Below are positions 10,625-23,844 of a stretch of DNA of 64,000 nucleotides, one piece after another. The DNA comes from Tolypeutes matacus (taxonomy: Eukaryota > Chordata > Mammalia > Cingulata > Chlamyphoridae). The notes beneath the pieces are model-generated. The model was not told where the DNA came from. It ran no database searches and was given only the letters and a program-made list of their open reading frames with translations. Made by a program: the position numbers and the translations under genes. Numbering within the stretch: position 1 is the first letter of the stretch; every line of letters begins with the position of its first letter. The stretch covers positions 34,066,446-34,130,445 of the forward strand of contig JAKSZT010053764.1 of NCBI GenBank assembly GCA_026826555.1, in the 5' to 3' direction.

Positions 10625-12400
10625 TGGATATTGATAAAAAGTGCAAACATAATGTCATGAACATTTCTCAGGTAGGTGGAAGAAGATGGTCAATAATGGC
10701 ACAATGTCAAAGACAGTAGAGGGTATCATATAGATTTTTGTCCAGAATGATAGAAGTTACTTTCCAGAGGAATTTACCCACCTGAAAGAACAAGGTGTTT
10801 TCTCTTTAGGGCTGGAAATGTATAATGTTTTAGAATCAATTTAACTAAATTTTACTGAAATAGCTGTTATCCTGGTGTGTGTGTGTGTGACTCTCCAATC
10901 CCAGCCCCCTTTTTTGGCATGGGAAGTGCTTTGGCTCCAATCAGAGCATTTTGAGCTGCGTCTTCATCAGAGCAGGAATGGGACGGGTTGTCATGGATCA
11001 GGGCCTGTGAACAAACTCAGAAGTGGAAGTTTTGGGGCTGGAATGGGTGGAGCATTCAGAGTTAGCAACTGGTTCACAGATAGCCCCAAAAGGGAAGAGG
11101 CAAAACTAGCTCCTGGAGGTGGAGTCACAACAGAATTATACCCTAATCCTTGATTTTTCTCTGGCTGTTATGGCTAAAGGAAATAAGAAAGACTTTCTGC
11201 TGATTATTTTCTTCTGTGTCCAGAATCTAGTCTCCCCACTGAGACACTGACAGCCCTCCCCCTGCCCCACTAACTCAATTACAAGCATCTTATAGAAAAG
11301 GGATTATGTTTTATAGCTCTTGTTTTTTGTCCCCAATTCCTAACCATGCCTAGAATAAATCATGTCCTGTATGACTATGTGTTGATTTGTTTTAGACAAC
11401 GTAAGTACATGCATGTTCTTATTTCTCTCTGAGAAATGAGAAATTTACCCAAATTCCACAATATTAAAACATCAAGCCCTTAAATTTCCTTGAGCGCAGA
11501 GATCTATAAATTGTTGCCATACCCCTTCCTCCTATTCCACCACTCTCTCAAATGGTCCTTCCAGAGATTAGTTATTGCTTTTAATAGAAAAGAAATAGGA
11601 TTAGAAGGATGAGCAAAGAGAAAGAACTTGATTCTCAAAAGAACTTCTTTCACAAAAGTAAAGCAAAAAGGTCAAAAAGTCAAATTAGTTTGGAATTTAT
11701 AACTATTATAAATGATAAGGAACATTGACAAGAAATATCACAGTGCTGATTGCTATTATCATCTTTTCACTTTCCATTACAGTTGTTTATATATATTTTT
11801 TTTTTTTGTAATAGTCAAATTGAAAAAAAAAAAAAAACTCACAAATCCCTTGAAATGCCAATACAAAGAAAAATGAGTCAGAACATGAAAAATGTTTTAG
11901 ACAAGTTGACAACATATATTCTTTGTTCATTTCTCTTTTTGAAAGAAGATTCATCTTATTCACACCCACATGTACAAGACACTGAATAAAATATAACCAA
12001 TCACCCTGTGGGGATAAAAATGAAAAGAGAAGTTTGGTTCAAGAAAACTCTTGTATATTATTCCTAGTATCTCAGTGAATTTGGCAAATAAAAGCATTTC
12101 CAAATATTCTCTAATTTTTTGTATTTTATTTTTTAAGGATTTGTGTTATCATCTCAATATAAAGTAATTAAAAACACATGTAGAGGTATATAATTTTATT
12201 TTAACCTTTGGTATTTGAATATCCCTATCTATTTTCTCATATTTTCCCACTACCTCCTATAATGATCTTTTAAGATAGCTCTACATACACTCTACATATT
12301 CTCCACACCCTACACCCCCCCACACAGATGCCACTCAAGTTTGAAGACAGATATGAGTTTGGTTGAGCTGGGAGGGGTATAGATTATACAGTTTTCAAAT
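10625..12400. other. No gene seen; AT-rich DNA with A/T runs
   Basis: Outside the L2 tail at 11230-11390 the stretch holds a (GT)n run near 10876, T and A runs at about 11798-11840, and no recognisable exon. A 92-codon open frame at 10875-11153 starts in the (GT)n run and has no domain, so it is not called. Confidence 0.45.
11230..11390 (+). mobile_element. L2 3' end
   Basis: 'gggattatgttttatagctc' through 'ccatgcctagaataaatcat' fits the L2 tail. The copy is short and diverged. Confidence 0.35.
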
Positions 12401-12404
12401 TTCA

Positions 12405-12496
12405 ATTTTTTTTTTTAAGGAGGTACCAGGGATTGAACCTGGGACCTTGTTTATGAGAAGCAGGTTCTCAACTACTGAACTACACCCAGTCCCTGC
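12405..12496 (-). mobile_element. tRNA-derived SINE (old copy, minus strand)
   Basis: On the minus strand the text runs 'gtgtagttcagtagttgag' (A box region) to 'ggttcaatccctggtacctc' (B box GGTTCAATCC), preceded on the plus strand by a T run. It is a tRNA-like head with the usual 'aggaggtaccagggattgaa' complement, known in xenarthran SINEs as I remember them. Confidence 0.65.
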
Positions 12497-12679
12497 AACA
12501 TTTTAAAAGTGTTTTTTGGAAGTAATTTAGTCTAAGCCCAATCTCTGTTGAGTCATAAAATACATTTCAGATATGCCTAGGTGTGTCTGTTAAAATGTGA
12601 AGCCCTGTTACTGGGAAACTGAGAGTGTATTTATATAAGCAACATAAAAGCATTCAGGTAAAGAATTTATCATAATTAA

Positions 12680-14015
12680 GAGTCAACACAATAGTTCAAT
12701 GGAACAGAATAGAGAGCCTGGAAATAGACCCACATGCATAGGAGTATCTGATTTCAATAAAGGTGCAAAGACACTTTGATTCCTACCTCACATCATATAT
12801 AGAATTAACTCAAAATGAATCATAGACCAAAATGTAAAACCTAAATCTATAAAACTTCTAGATGAAAACGTGGATGAAAACCTTTGTGACCATGGTTAGG
12901 CAAATATTTCCTAGAGACAACACCAAAATCAAGATCCATAAAGGAAAAAAATTGATAAATTAGACTTCATTAAAATAAAAAACTTGAGTTCTTTGAAAGA
13001 TATGATTAAGAGAATGAAAACACAAGCTGTAAACTAGGAGAAAATATTTGCAAATCATATATCCAATAAGATTTGTATGTATAACATATAAATAACTCAA
13101 ACCTCCATAATAAGAAAAGAAACAAAACATAACTTAAAAATTGGCAAAATATTTGAAAATAGGTTTCACAAAGGACAAAATATGGATAGCAAATAAGCTC
13201 ACAAAAAGTTGCTCAATATAAATTATTAGAGAAATGAAAATTAAGCCACAGGAACATACTACTATACTCCAACTGAATGACTGAAACTTAAAAATATAAT
13301 CACACCAAGTGTTGGTAGGAAAATGTAGGAACTGGGACTCTTATACACTGTTAGTGGGGATATAAAATGGTATGGTCACTTCAGAAAATAGTTTAGCAAT
13401 AATTTAAAAGTTAAACATATTCCCATTATATAACCCAGCCCTTCCACTCCTAATATTTACCCAAGAAAAATAAAAGCATATCTTCATATAAAGACTCATA
13501 CACAAATGTTCATAGCAGCTTCATTGATAATAGCTAAAACTTTAAAAACCAAATGTTCATCAATAGGTGAATAAGTAAACATTGGTATATCCATACAATG
13601 GAATACTACTCAGAAAACAAAGGCATAGACTATCCATACACACAACAATGTGAATTAGTCTCAAAATAATTATGCTGAGTTAAAACAAAAAACAAAAACC
13701 AGACAGAAAGTGTCCACACTGTATGATTCCATTTATAGAAATTTCTAGAACATGCAAACACATTTATAGTGACAGCAGATCAGAGGTTACTTGGGGATGT
13801 GGAGGAGCAGAGTGCAGGGTGGGCAAAAGCAGAAGGGAAAGATAGTGAAGGGGCATGAGGAACTTTTGTGGTTGATGGATATGTTTATTTCCTTGATCAT
13901 GTGGATGGCTTCATGGGTATATTCATATGTCAAAACTTAGCAGATTGCATAGTTTAAGTATGTGTGGCTTATTATACATCAGTTATATTTTAGTAAAGCC
14001 ACTAAAACAATGTCA
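12680..14015 (+). mobile_element. L1M-type LINE, 3' part of ORF2 and 3' end
   Basis: Sense-strand L1 text is continuous: 'caatggaacagaatagagag', 'cttcattaaaataaaaaact', 'ccatacaatggaatactact', 'gattccatttatagaaattt', and the L1ME-style end 'catcagttatattttagtaa'. It is 5' truncated and full of stops, so it encodes nothing. Confidence 0.8.
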
Positions 14016-14019
14016 GGCA

Positions 14020-16060
14020 TAGAAGTTTGTCCCGACAAAAAAATTCCAGTCAAAGAACAGAAAAGCCAAGTCCAGTATTGTGCCTTTCAGTTGAATTTTT
14101 CCTATAGTTTATTTCTCTCAAAATATATGTCTGGGGTCTTGTGAGAGAGGGTGTTCTTAATAAAGGGTAATAAAGCTCTGTTCATTGATATCTCAGCAGT
14201 AGTTTTTGTTATCTCTCTAAAAAGCATAACAGAAAAGGGAAAATTTTACTCCATATCTACCGAGAACATTATATAGGTTCATTGCATTCAGCGCATGAGG
14301 ATCATGGCCCCATTGAAGCTCATCAAAAAAGGCAAAGGCTCTGATACATGTCTGGGAGCTGTTACCCAATGGCAATGGTAGCACATGGTGAAAATTGTCT
14401 GCCTGAGGTTACTGAGATGGCTTCTCATAGCTTCATACACACGTAGACTGTATAACCATATCTGGAGCAGGAGAGGAAGAAAATTGGGAAGTTCTCTATG
14501 GTAGTTGAGAGAATTTTGTTGGTGTAATGTCAGTAAATATGACTTACACACATAAATCATCATTTTTCAAAGATAAATGCAGTTATAATGATGGTAGGAT
14601 ATAAGTGCTTAAATGAGCCTTAAACTAAGTTTCTTGGGCATATGAAACTTCCTGGATTGAATACTTGAAGAATTATTAACCACTAGGAGAAGGCCATCAG
14701 GTATTATGTGCTCTCTCATTTTTTTCTCAAGGGAGATTCCCTTAATTTGCTATGCTTAATTGATATTTCCAGTGACTCCTAAAGGAGAGAAATGTAAAAA
14801 TGCCTTCATTCTCAAATAATTAGGAGATTAAGAAACTATACTGGTAATCCTAAACCCCTTATTTGAAATGCTTCCAGATTTAAGCCATTTGAAGTGCTAT
14901 GTTTTCTCAACTGCTTGTTTATCTAAAATTATTATTATTTAATACTTTTTGAATCACAACTCTCCCACAGGGTATGAATATGCCAAAACAGATAAGAACA
15001 TCTATTTTCAAGGGCTTTCAACTTCAAGTTTAATAGTCTCCCAAAGTTTATATGACAGAATCTCAAGCTGCTGCGAAGATTTGACAAGCATGTTTCTCAG
15101 CAGCTCTGGAATTTATGTTAGGTAGCTTTTAGTGCAGATAGAGCAAAGAAAATTTACTGAATTCCTAAATAACCAGTGATGCATGTTTTATTAATATTCT
15201 TAGTGGTAAAAAATACTTTTTCTTGCTATTTTGCCTTAGTATTCTTTATTTCAATTTTTTTTCTACTAAAGGGAATACCTGGGCATTTTTAAAACAAGCC
15301 AAGTTTGGTTTTGTCATTAGAATTTGGATTATCACCTTCTACTTTCACCCTTGATTCACTTTGGTACATTTAAGGTTTTTTATAGGGTAATATCAGATTA
15401 TGTTTTAAGGAAATGTATGTAATTAAACTAAAAGAAAATTGGGTGTGCAATAAGCATAGGCTGATTAGACTCTTACAACGAACTGGTTTAGACATTTTTA
15501 TAGGTGACAACTATTTGCTAATATGGTTAACTTTGAGTATGATGATGCTCTGGCTACCTAATTCATTCACCTGATGATCTTGATTCTCACAGGTAAAGAG
15601 AGTGTACTTACAGGTGCAGGACCAGGCTGAACCCACCTGCCTCTGAGGGTCTTGGGGCAGCACTGCATGGAGCCAGTGTTGGGGCGGATTCCTGGAGTTT
15701 GAGTCACATACATCCCCAGAGAATGATCTGGGTGGCAAGGAGAATTGAGTTTGGAAGGTACTGCACTCCTAGCTGAAGCATGCCTTAACATTCAGCGACC
15801 AGACAGACATCAATTATCCTGACCCTTCACATTACATTATCCCTCATTCCCATGCTTACTGTTAAATGATTTGCCTGTGGATCGGCCCCCAATCTTCCAG
15901 AACTCTGCTTCCACAAAATAGTTATATATTTCAGCATTCCAGTCTCATAGAAAATAATATTTTAGGTGGAAACAGACAAAGAAATGATTCACATAAACTT
16001 TGCAGCTAAGGCTGTAAAACACAGCTTACAAAATTGTAGGATACTTCTTTAGGAATATAT
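14020..16060. other. No gene seen; single-copy-looking DNA
   Basis: I recognise no dated repeat and no exon. A GC-richer patch at about 15580-15780 carries overlapping minus-strand open frames (15511-15738, 15567-15791), but neither has a domain nor flanking splice context that I can defend. Confidence 0.45.
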
Positions 16061-16065
16061 GCTTT

Positions 16066-16656
16066 TGTATTAGTCAGCCAAAGGGTTGCTGATGCAAAAT
16101 ACCAGAAATCTATTGGTTTTTATAAAGGGTATTTATTTGGGATAGAAGCGTTCAGTTACCAGGCCATAAAGCATAAGTTACTTCCCTCACCAAAGTCTGT
16201 TGCCATGTGTTGGAGCACGATGGCTGCCAATCTCTGTAAGGGTTCGGCTTCCTGGGTGCCTCTATTCCCAGGGCTCATTTCTCTCCACTCTGTTCTCTCC
16301 ACAAGGCCAGCTGTAAACAATCAGGTGAACGGCTCATCTCTCTTCTTGGGGCCTCTGTCCTGTCTAATCAAGGCTTCTTTCTATTCCTCTGTGTCCTTAC
16401 TTCATGGGCTCTAGCATCCAGAATTCCAAACTCCTTTCGCTGAAGTGTGGTTCCTCTGTGTGTCCCCACCCAGCAAGGGGGCAGGGATGCAACGTCTTAC
16501 TGATGTGGCCCAAGCAAAGCCTTAATCATTATTTAGTCAAGTAAAAGTGAAACCTCTGGATCTGATATAATCTAATATGCTCGGAAAGACGGACCAGTTT
16601 ACAAACATAATCTAATATCTATTTTTGGAATTCATAAACAGTATCAAACTGCTACA
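16066..16656 (-). mobile_element. Solo LTR, ERV-L-like family (minus strand)
   Basis: Bounded by TG...CA and by a perfect 5-bp duplication 'gcttt' at 16061-16065 and 16657-16661. Read on the minus strand it starts 'tgtagcagtttgatactg' and ends 'ggctgactaataca', the same ends as the LTR at 24497-25076. No internal retroviral sequence remains, so it arose by LTR-LTR recombination. Confidence 0.85.
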
Positions 16657-16959
16657 GCTTTTAAACTGTTTCAAGATCTATCAGCCCTTTAGTTCCCCAT
16701 ATTTGGTTATTTTCAGGCAATTGTCAAATTGTATGAAATCTTAAGGATTGAATTTTTGAAATTATTTATATTTCCCTCAAAATTCCCCATGCCCTAAGTT
16801 GAAGCATTTTACCTGGCCTGAAAATTCTTGTTTGGTTGCTTACAACTATATGCAACAATAGCTTGCCTCCAAACTCCTCTCATCAAGAGAGCTCTGAGGC
16901 TATGCAGTTCTTGGTTTCCTTCTTAATATGAGTGTTCTCACTTTACGTTTCAACAGTCT

Positions 16960-17160
16960 CTGGATGAGACCAGACTATCAATTAGACAGCCTGATTCTTC
17001 TGCTGTTTAGCTGTGAGATGGGCATAAGATTGCCAGGCCTGCCTACCACATACGATTGTTTTGAAGAGCAAATGAAAGAACGCACTAACAAATTTTTTTT
17101 AAAGAAGGTTATGCACTGTAGGGATACAGAGTATCGACACTACTACTATTACTTTATCAC
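16960..17160 (+). mobile_element. MIR-like SINE
   Basis: 'tgagatgggcataagattgc', 'acgattgttttgaagagcaa' and 'ttatgcactgtagggataca' match the 3' half of MIR. The 153-codon open frame spanning it (16928-17389) has no domain and is not a gene. Confidence 0.5.
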
Positions 17161-17164
17161 CAGT

Positions 17165-18900
17165 GTTGTCACTCTCAGCTCTCCCACACTGCTAACTACA
17201 ACACTGGGCGAGGTGCTGACCAGAAAATATGCTCATCATTGTTCAGAGTCTGGCTCACTTTGCACTAGATCATATTACATTTTACTCATCTTATTTTCTG
17301 CCAGGGAAAATATTCCACTTGAATTTTTATTTCTTAATATCTATAATTACAGAATAAAAACCCAATTAGAGAACAGAAAGGAAAACTAGGATTTAAGTTG
17401 AAGGGACAAAGAGAAAGAGAACCCAAAATTTATAAACTGTGCATTCCTGCTGGAGGAATTTTATATTTTTATTGTCTGCCCATTTATAGCAGACACTGGT
17501 TCTGTATGTTATTTAAGCCATTTGATATATTTATTGTGATTTCTACACTTAAAGGGACTGAATCAGCCTCTGTTCATCAGAGGAAGATAAACCACACATT
17601 GGGTAGAACCCTTTGTGAGGCTCTACCTGTGGAAATCATAGCATAGCTCAAACCCTATGTACGCTCAAATTCTCTGTAACACTTTTTGTTAGAAGTAAAC
17701 AGTTTCCTAGCAAATCTGTTGCCGAAATTTCTGAGCAGCTTGACACTCCAGTTTATCCCTGGAGGGCATTATTAGTCACTCTATTATATAAAAAGAAGCA
17801 GAGATAATGCATGTGTCTATATAGTTGGCATGCTGGGTATGCTGAGTAATAATCAAGGGCATGGAATATTTTCACAGGCTGGTAAGGGGGAGCTTTGCTT
17901 CCTTGTAGTTCCATATCAGCCCCACCTGTGGGCTCTTCTGATATCTGTCACCACAGCATCATATATGTGGTATAAAGCGGAAACTCTGCTTCTGCACTTA
18001 ACATTTGTATTCCCAATTACACACTATAAAAGAGAGAGCAAAGTCTCAGCGGGTGGGTTTTTATCCAGACAGACCCAGGGCTGATGATCAAATAAATCTG
18101 CAAGGCCTGAGCTTAAGTAGGAAAGGTTAGCAGAGGAGAAGGCAGGGGGAAGAGGTAACTATGCCACAGATAAACTGCTATAGTGGGCTCAAATCACCTG
18201 AGACCACAGCTAGGCTTGTTAGAGGCCAATGCTCACTTCTGTCAAGGAAAAAAAGAACTTCCTTTACAAGTCAATTAGTAGTTTGTTCCTATGAGAATCT
18301 GTAATGATTCAAAGCTCTGGGCACAACTCTTCACCTGGTGATTGTGACTAAGGACAGTAGCTCAAAGGACCATTTCCTTTTATTGTTGTTGGACAATAAT
18401 ATAATCTGAGGATCTGTAGATTTTCCTGGCAAAATTAAAAAATATATCTCATAAAATGTATTTGGCTTTCCAGAAAGTGAAGGAAGTATCATTAACTCTA
18501 TCTTATGACTTGTTTGACAATCAAGGAATAAGACTGTCTGCCTTATGAGAGGCTCACTCACATCTCAAACAGCCTCGCCCCACCTCCACCCCATTCCCAA
18601 AATATACCACCTCTCAGCCAGCCCAAAGCTCCACTGCACTCTCATACAGGAGCTTTCTCATTACTGAATCCCAGACACCCCATTCAATTATTAAAGAACA
18701 CCCTGTTATATTTATTACAGAGGTGGCTGATATTGCTGCCAATTGTCAAATTTTGGTTTCCTGTGGTTGATTTTCATGCATGAGAAACACACAGCTGCTG
18801 GGCGGGCGCCAGCGTTCCATCAATCTCTCCAGGCTGCCTCGACCTCAGGATATGTAAGAGTAGCGGATAAATTGGAAGATCAATGACTTGTCCCTCCTGC
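17165..18900. other. No gene seen; single-copy-looking DNA
   Basis: No recognisable repeat. Open frames at 17398-17646 and 17830-18084 lack domains. The block at about 18715-18900 has moderate GC and motif-rich text ('caattgtc', 'cctgtggttgattttcatgc', 'cacacagctgctgg') that resembles conserved noncoding DNA; this is only an impression. Confidence 0.4.
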
Positions 18901-18904
18901 CACA

Positions 18905-19045
18905 CCAGCTGCTATTGAGAAATTAATATGAGGATCACTATAAATAAAAGATAAAAGATGATATGGCTTACAGTGTAAAATATTGAGGCTGGACACAATA
19001 TGCTGGAGGAATCTAAACCAAAAGCTAAGCAAATTAACCCTGTAA
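18905..19045. repeat. Copy 1 of a local noncoding duplication
   Basis: A 37-bp core at 18933-18969 (starting 'gatcactataaataaaagat') is identical to 20688-20724, and similarity extends on both sides over about 130 bp ('gagaaat.aatatga' before it, 'gtaaaatatt' and 'aaattaaccc' after it). It is not a repeat I recognise. Same orientation, 1755 bp apart. Confidence 0.75.
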
Positions 19046-19194
19046 GGGCCTCATATCACCTTACTGGAAATCCAGTTTTGAGAAAGAGGGATCATACTAT
19101 AATGTGATAAGTGTCCGTTCACATTACCCAATAGAGAAAAACTGCCACTAATATTAATGAAATAGCATTCCCTGTCTTTTCTATGCCATAAGTT

Positions 19195-19345
19195 TTAGAA
19201 TCAGAAGGGATCACAAAGATCATTTACTCCAGGGACCTCATTTTACAGATGAGAAAACTGAGGACAAGGAAGCTAAGTGATTTACTCAAGTTTTTGCAGC
19301 TAGCTAGTGACAGCTGCCAATGGACCCCAGTTCCAATGTTCAATC
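19195..19345 (+). mobile_element. MIR SINE
   Basis: 'cctcattttacagatgagaa' followed by 'aactgaggacaaggaagcta' and 'gatttactcaagtttttgca' is the core of MIR with few changes. Confidence 0.75.
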
Positions 19346-19677
19346 CTATTTTATCAAGCTACCTCCTATCATAAAGGCTCTTAATAAAACTCTCATTTTT
19401 GAACTCTCTAGGACTTTCCTTAGAAGAACACTAATTTATAATCATGTCAGAAGCAGTAAAAGATGATGGCATTTCTTAATATGCAGTCAAGACCAAAGAT
19501 CTATTTGCTGCATTATAATAATGTGCCATAGATATCATTTGCAGAGCACCTTTGACTCTGTGGCAACACAGAGGACATTGTCCATATTGCACCTGGGGAT
19601 TAGGAAATGGAACAGATGAGATAACTCAAAAAGATATGTGGCGCCCAAGAGGGAATTTGGTAAGAAAAAGAGAAAAC

Positions 19678-19862
19678 GGGGAAGCGGCTGTGGCTCAATC
19701 AGTGGGGCTCCCGTTTGCCATGTGGGGGGCCCCGGGTTCGGTTCCCGGGGCCTCCTGGTGAGGGCGGGCCCGCCCGCACGGCGTGGTTGGCTGACCCAGC
19801 GAGCACAAGCAGCAAGGGGGGGATAAATGAATAAATAAATAAAATCTTTAAAAAAAAAAAAA
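19678..19862 (+). mobile_element. Young tRNA-headed SINE, copy 1
   Basis: A perfect 16-bp duplication 'aagaaaaagagaaaac' at 19662-19677 and 19863-19878 brackets the element. The head has a pol III A-box-like 'tggctcaatcagtgggg' and a B box 'ggttcggttcc' at 19735-19745. A GC-rich body follows, then '(aaat)n', 'aaaatcttt' and an A tail. It is nearly identical to the copies at 31326 and 57302. Confidence 0.9.
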
Positions 19863-20659
19863 AAGAAAAAGAGAAAACGCTGACTGTATTAGGAGAGCAT
19901 CAGTCTCTGGGAAAATAAGGCCTTAAGGAACAGCAATTTGGCCTCTAACTGGTTAAAGAGGAGCAGAAGTTGAGCAGTCATAGGTTAATTTTATTCGAAT
20001 CTCTAAAAGTCTAAATTCTGTTTCAGGCTTTGATGCACCTTGGATATGAACATAATCTGGAAGGCTCCATCCCAAAGCAATCTGAAATCCTGGGATTCCC
20101 AGTCTCAGATTTCACTCTGCCCCTACTAGAAGCTTCTGATAGGAGAAACAGCGCCAGGTATGGATGCCAGACAGCAAATTCTGTGTATACCTTCATTCAT
20201 TCCTTTTAGATGTGTCTCAGGACAACTAGATGGGATTCAGATTTCTTAAAATGCAATTATGAATCTATTGGCCTTGACTCTAGGTTCTACCCATTATTCA
20301 TTCACACTTGGCAAAGGGCATTTAATTTCTCATCTCCTAAGTCATTTAAGCCTATCTTTAGAGCCTCTCACTCGTTAATCAGAAGTCAGTTACACTCAAT
20401 TCAGGCTCTGTCTCTTGAAGACAAATACACTTTTTAAAAACAAAATGAGGATGATGGTTTTCTTATTTAAAGCCAGGTCCACCTAGTAGGTGACAAAGTC
20501 TGATTTAGCAGATTAAAAAGTATCCCTGATCCCAAACTCTTGCTTTTCCTTTTAAAAAAAAAATCTCCTGTCAGTGCTGTTTCTTAAGGGTCAAAAAGTA
20601 TGCATTACAAAAAGGGAAAGAAAAAAGATTAGAGATCAATGCCAGTTCTCCCTGAAGTA

Positions 20660-20785
20660 CCTGCCTCAGTTGAGAAATGAATATGAAGATCACTATAAAT
20701 AAAAGATAAAAGATGATATGGCTTTTGGAGTAAAATATTAACACCAGTCACAATGTGATGTATCAAGTCTAACCAAATTAACCCC
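20660..20785. repeat. Copy 2 of a local noncoding duplication
   Basis: See the copy at 18905-19045. The shared 37-bp core is at 20688-20724; downstream similarity continues through 'gtaaaatatt', 'cacaat' and 'aaattaaccc'. Copy 2 differs from copy 1 mainly outside the core. Confidence 0.75.
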
Positions 20786-20789
20786 CTGG

Positions 20790-22260
20790 GATAAATAGGG
20801 GCTTTGTTTTTGTTGCATTTGAAAAATGGACTAGTATTTTTTTAAAAAGCTTATATATGAAAAGATATCCAGGGGCTCAAAAAAGAGAATTCAGTTTCTT
20901 CCCTTTCAGGTAGTGTCTCTTAGACACATTCACAAGATTTAGAAAATGCTTTCCCCCGGGAAACAAAGGCAGAGCAATTACTCAACATTCTGCAAAGGTG
21001 CACTAACTTATCTTATTGGTTGATGTGGTGGCTGGAAGCTATGTTTGGGGGATGGAGGGTTTTTTTTTTTGTTTTTTTTGTTTGCATTTTCAATCCAAAT
21101 GTTTCCCTTAGAAAATATGCTTTCCATTAGAATGTGCACAAAACATTTTTCTAATATGCCATTCATTAGATTAACGTTAGTATTAGATCTTCACAGTGTG
21201 CATTCGTCTTGGGCATTTTTCCAAAACTGCATTATGTAACACATGGATTTCCAATTCATAATTGCAAAGGTTTCAAAACCTGAGCTTCAGAGCAGACTTT
21301 AGAAATAGGCTAGCTACAATGAATTTTTTACTCCCATACCTAACTAGCCTTCCAAAATTGTGTCTCTTTTCGGGGAATGAGACAAAAATAATAAAATCTT
21401 GGCCCAGTTCAAGCAATTATTTTGATCTATTGTGATAGATAAGCAGAGGTTTTCTGTAAGTCTTTTGGGTATACACTCCTTTTCCTGCATGTTTTGACCT
21501 TCTCTCTAACCCTGAAAGAATATAGTTGGGTTGGGTGACTCGTTCACTTTTGTTGTAGCGAGCTGAATTATTTAGTATAAGCAATGGGGGAAAGTGGAGG
21601 AGTAAGCAGGGAGAAGTAATTTTAAAATATCTTTAGCTGGAGGAAAATTGGCCTACCTACACAAGAGTAAATATGGCATATGCAGTGATTCAAATATTCA
21701 AAGATGTCTGTTTTAGTAATAAAGACCGGATCTGGACACAGTCCTTGGCATAGTCACACATACACCTGCATGCTCACTATATCAAAAGAACCACAGAAGT
21801 GTTGAAACTGCTTAAGTGAGAGACATAAACACAACTACAGATGAACGGACAGGAATTCAAGGCTTTAAATGCTGGACTGCTAGCAAAGCAGTCAGTGGGT
21901 AATTTCCAGCCAATTTTCAATGGTGAGATACTAAGTTCACATTGCAGACATGCTAGAATGTTTGTTCTTCCCTGCCTGATATTTTAGGGAGGATATTAAA
22001 CACCCCTGTAAAATGTCTACAAGTGATTGCCAGAGTCAAGCTTTTGAAAATGATGGCTGTGATCTTTAATAAGGTTGTGCCCTTGTCATGAGTCTCCGTC
22101 AGAATTTCCAGAGTAATGGCAAACCAGATATTTCTTTTGGATGCTATACATGTCTAGCTAACCACAAAAAATATCCATGTATATGTGACGTTAGGGACCA
22201 GCTGGTGTAAATTTGTACAGTTATCTCCTAACCTAACCTTTTAGCTTTTTTTGTATTCTT
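20790..22260. other. No gene seen; single-copy-looking DNA
   Basis: A T-rich patch sits at 21059-21085. The rest, especially 21840-22200, is repeat-free by eye, with no open frame of note. It could hold conserved noncoding sequence, but the window alone cannot show this. Confidence 0.4.
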
Positions 22261-22264
22261 TGAC

Positions 22265-22680
22265 TGTGGTTAAACTTGATCTCGCCTCAGGGATTTTGCA
22301 CTTGTTCCCATTTTTTTTTTCCATAAATGGCCCTTTTATTCCTTGGCTCTCAACTTAAATGTTACCTTTTAAAACTATCTCTGCCCCTGAGGATCCTAGT
22401 AGACCAACCTAGTCACAATTTTATCATACTACCTGATTTTATTTCCTGTAGAACATTTACCAGCTTTTAAAGAATTGTTAACAATAAAAATATTTTTTAT
22501 TGCTTATTTGTATTTAGAGGGACTCCTTCCCCAAGAATATAAGATCCATGATCTGAGAGACTGTGTTATCATTCTAATTCCCCTCTAGTCCTAGAAAAGT
22601 GTCTGACATACAACAGTCATCAATAAAGGCTTGCTGTTTGAATGTGTGAATGAATGAATGAGTAGATGAATAGATTTGAA
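22265..22680 (+). mobile_element. L2 LINE 3' end
   Basis: The L2 landmarks appear in order: 'cctcagggattttgcacttg', 'cttaaatgttacc', 'gtctgacatacaacagtcat', 'caataaaggcttgctgtttg' and the terminal 'gaatgaatgaatgag'. Confidence 0.75.
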
Positions 22681-22689
22681 ATTATTTGA

Positions 22690-23840
22690 AGTCACTTGTA
22701 ATGATGGCAGGGGTTAGTGATTAGATTAATATCATAGGCTTCAGACCTGGAAGTGCTCTTCTCTTCTGTAGCATCCCTGACTGATGATCAACTAACTAGC
22801 CTGTGTTTGAATAACTCTACATGAAAGATCCTAACCATGGTGTGCTCTCTTATCTGTTCTTGAATAGATGACAGCCTTCCATGGGTTTTTGTTCTTGATT
22901 GTACCAATCTGCTTAAGACAAAAATCTTTCCTTTGGTTTACCCAAAATCTTCTCTTATTTCTCTCACCTTTTGTTCTTTGTTCCAGTTCCTGGAGAACAG
23001 ACAGGATAGAGACTTCCTCTAAATTGTACCCTTTAGGTTTGTGTGCCTGCTTGTAACAAATTTAGAGTAATGATACAGCGAGATTCACCTTGATTGTCTG
23101 CTACTTATCATCACATTTCTTGTTAGCATTTGGAAATGATTTGTCTTATTGTTCCACATTATATTTGAGTGAGTATAAAAGCAAAAGAGGTCTAGGGGTT
23201 ATGTCAGAAGCAACCAGGCAGACATTTTAACTTATCTTCTTTCATGTATTTAAGCTGATGTTACAGAGAATACAGTTAGAGCATTGTTGCCATTGCTAAA
23301 AAATGTATTTATGGTGAAAAGCATAGTAACTGTGAAAGCTCTACCTGATCCGAAAGTATCGACTATATCTGAGAGCTCACAGTAGTTCTAAAAAAGTTAT
23401 GATACAGAACATTTCTTCCTTTTCCCTTTTTTTGTATGTTCAAGTAGTTAATAAAAAGCATATCTCATACTCCTGAAATAATGATGGCTTAGTTGACATT
23501 CTGTGAGGTCCTAAAGGACCAACATCTGTGCATGACAGTTTAGAGTTATGGATGTATGGGCCCTACTGAAAATCCTATGGAGTCATTTTCCCACATGTGT
23601 TCACCAATAAGTACGGATGGAAGAAAATCAAAACCCTAGTCTGAGGATTAAGGTAAGCCCAAACTCCCTCTACTTTTTGACAACAGGTACAGAAGTATAA
23701 AATATATGAAAACAGACTAATAGAATTTGGTAGAAGTTTTAAGTGGAGATATAGATAATATACAACACAAGGAAAGGCAAGTCATTGCTGCCAGGGAAAC
23801 TTTTTCAAGTACAGTTAACAGAAAAATAATAATAACAATA
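22690..23840. other. No gene seen
   Basis: I recognise no repeat or exon. Short open frames (22868-23056) have no domain. Confidence 0.4.
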
Positions 23841-23844
23841 ATAA

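Noticed and set aside
15511..15791. Possible exon in a GC-richer patch
   Set aside because: Two overlapping minus-strand frames exist but neither shows a domain or a convincing acceptor/donor pair; it cannot be supported from this sequence.
16928..17389. 153-codon plus-strand open frame
   Set aside because: It overlaps a MIR, has no recognisable domain and no supporting splice or start context.
19685..19760. A functional tRNA gene at the SINE head
   Set aside because: The A and B boxes are tRNA-like, but there is no proper cloverleaf anticodon arm, and target duplications plus A tail mark a SINE; three copies exist.
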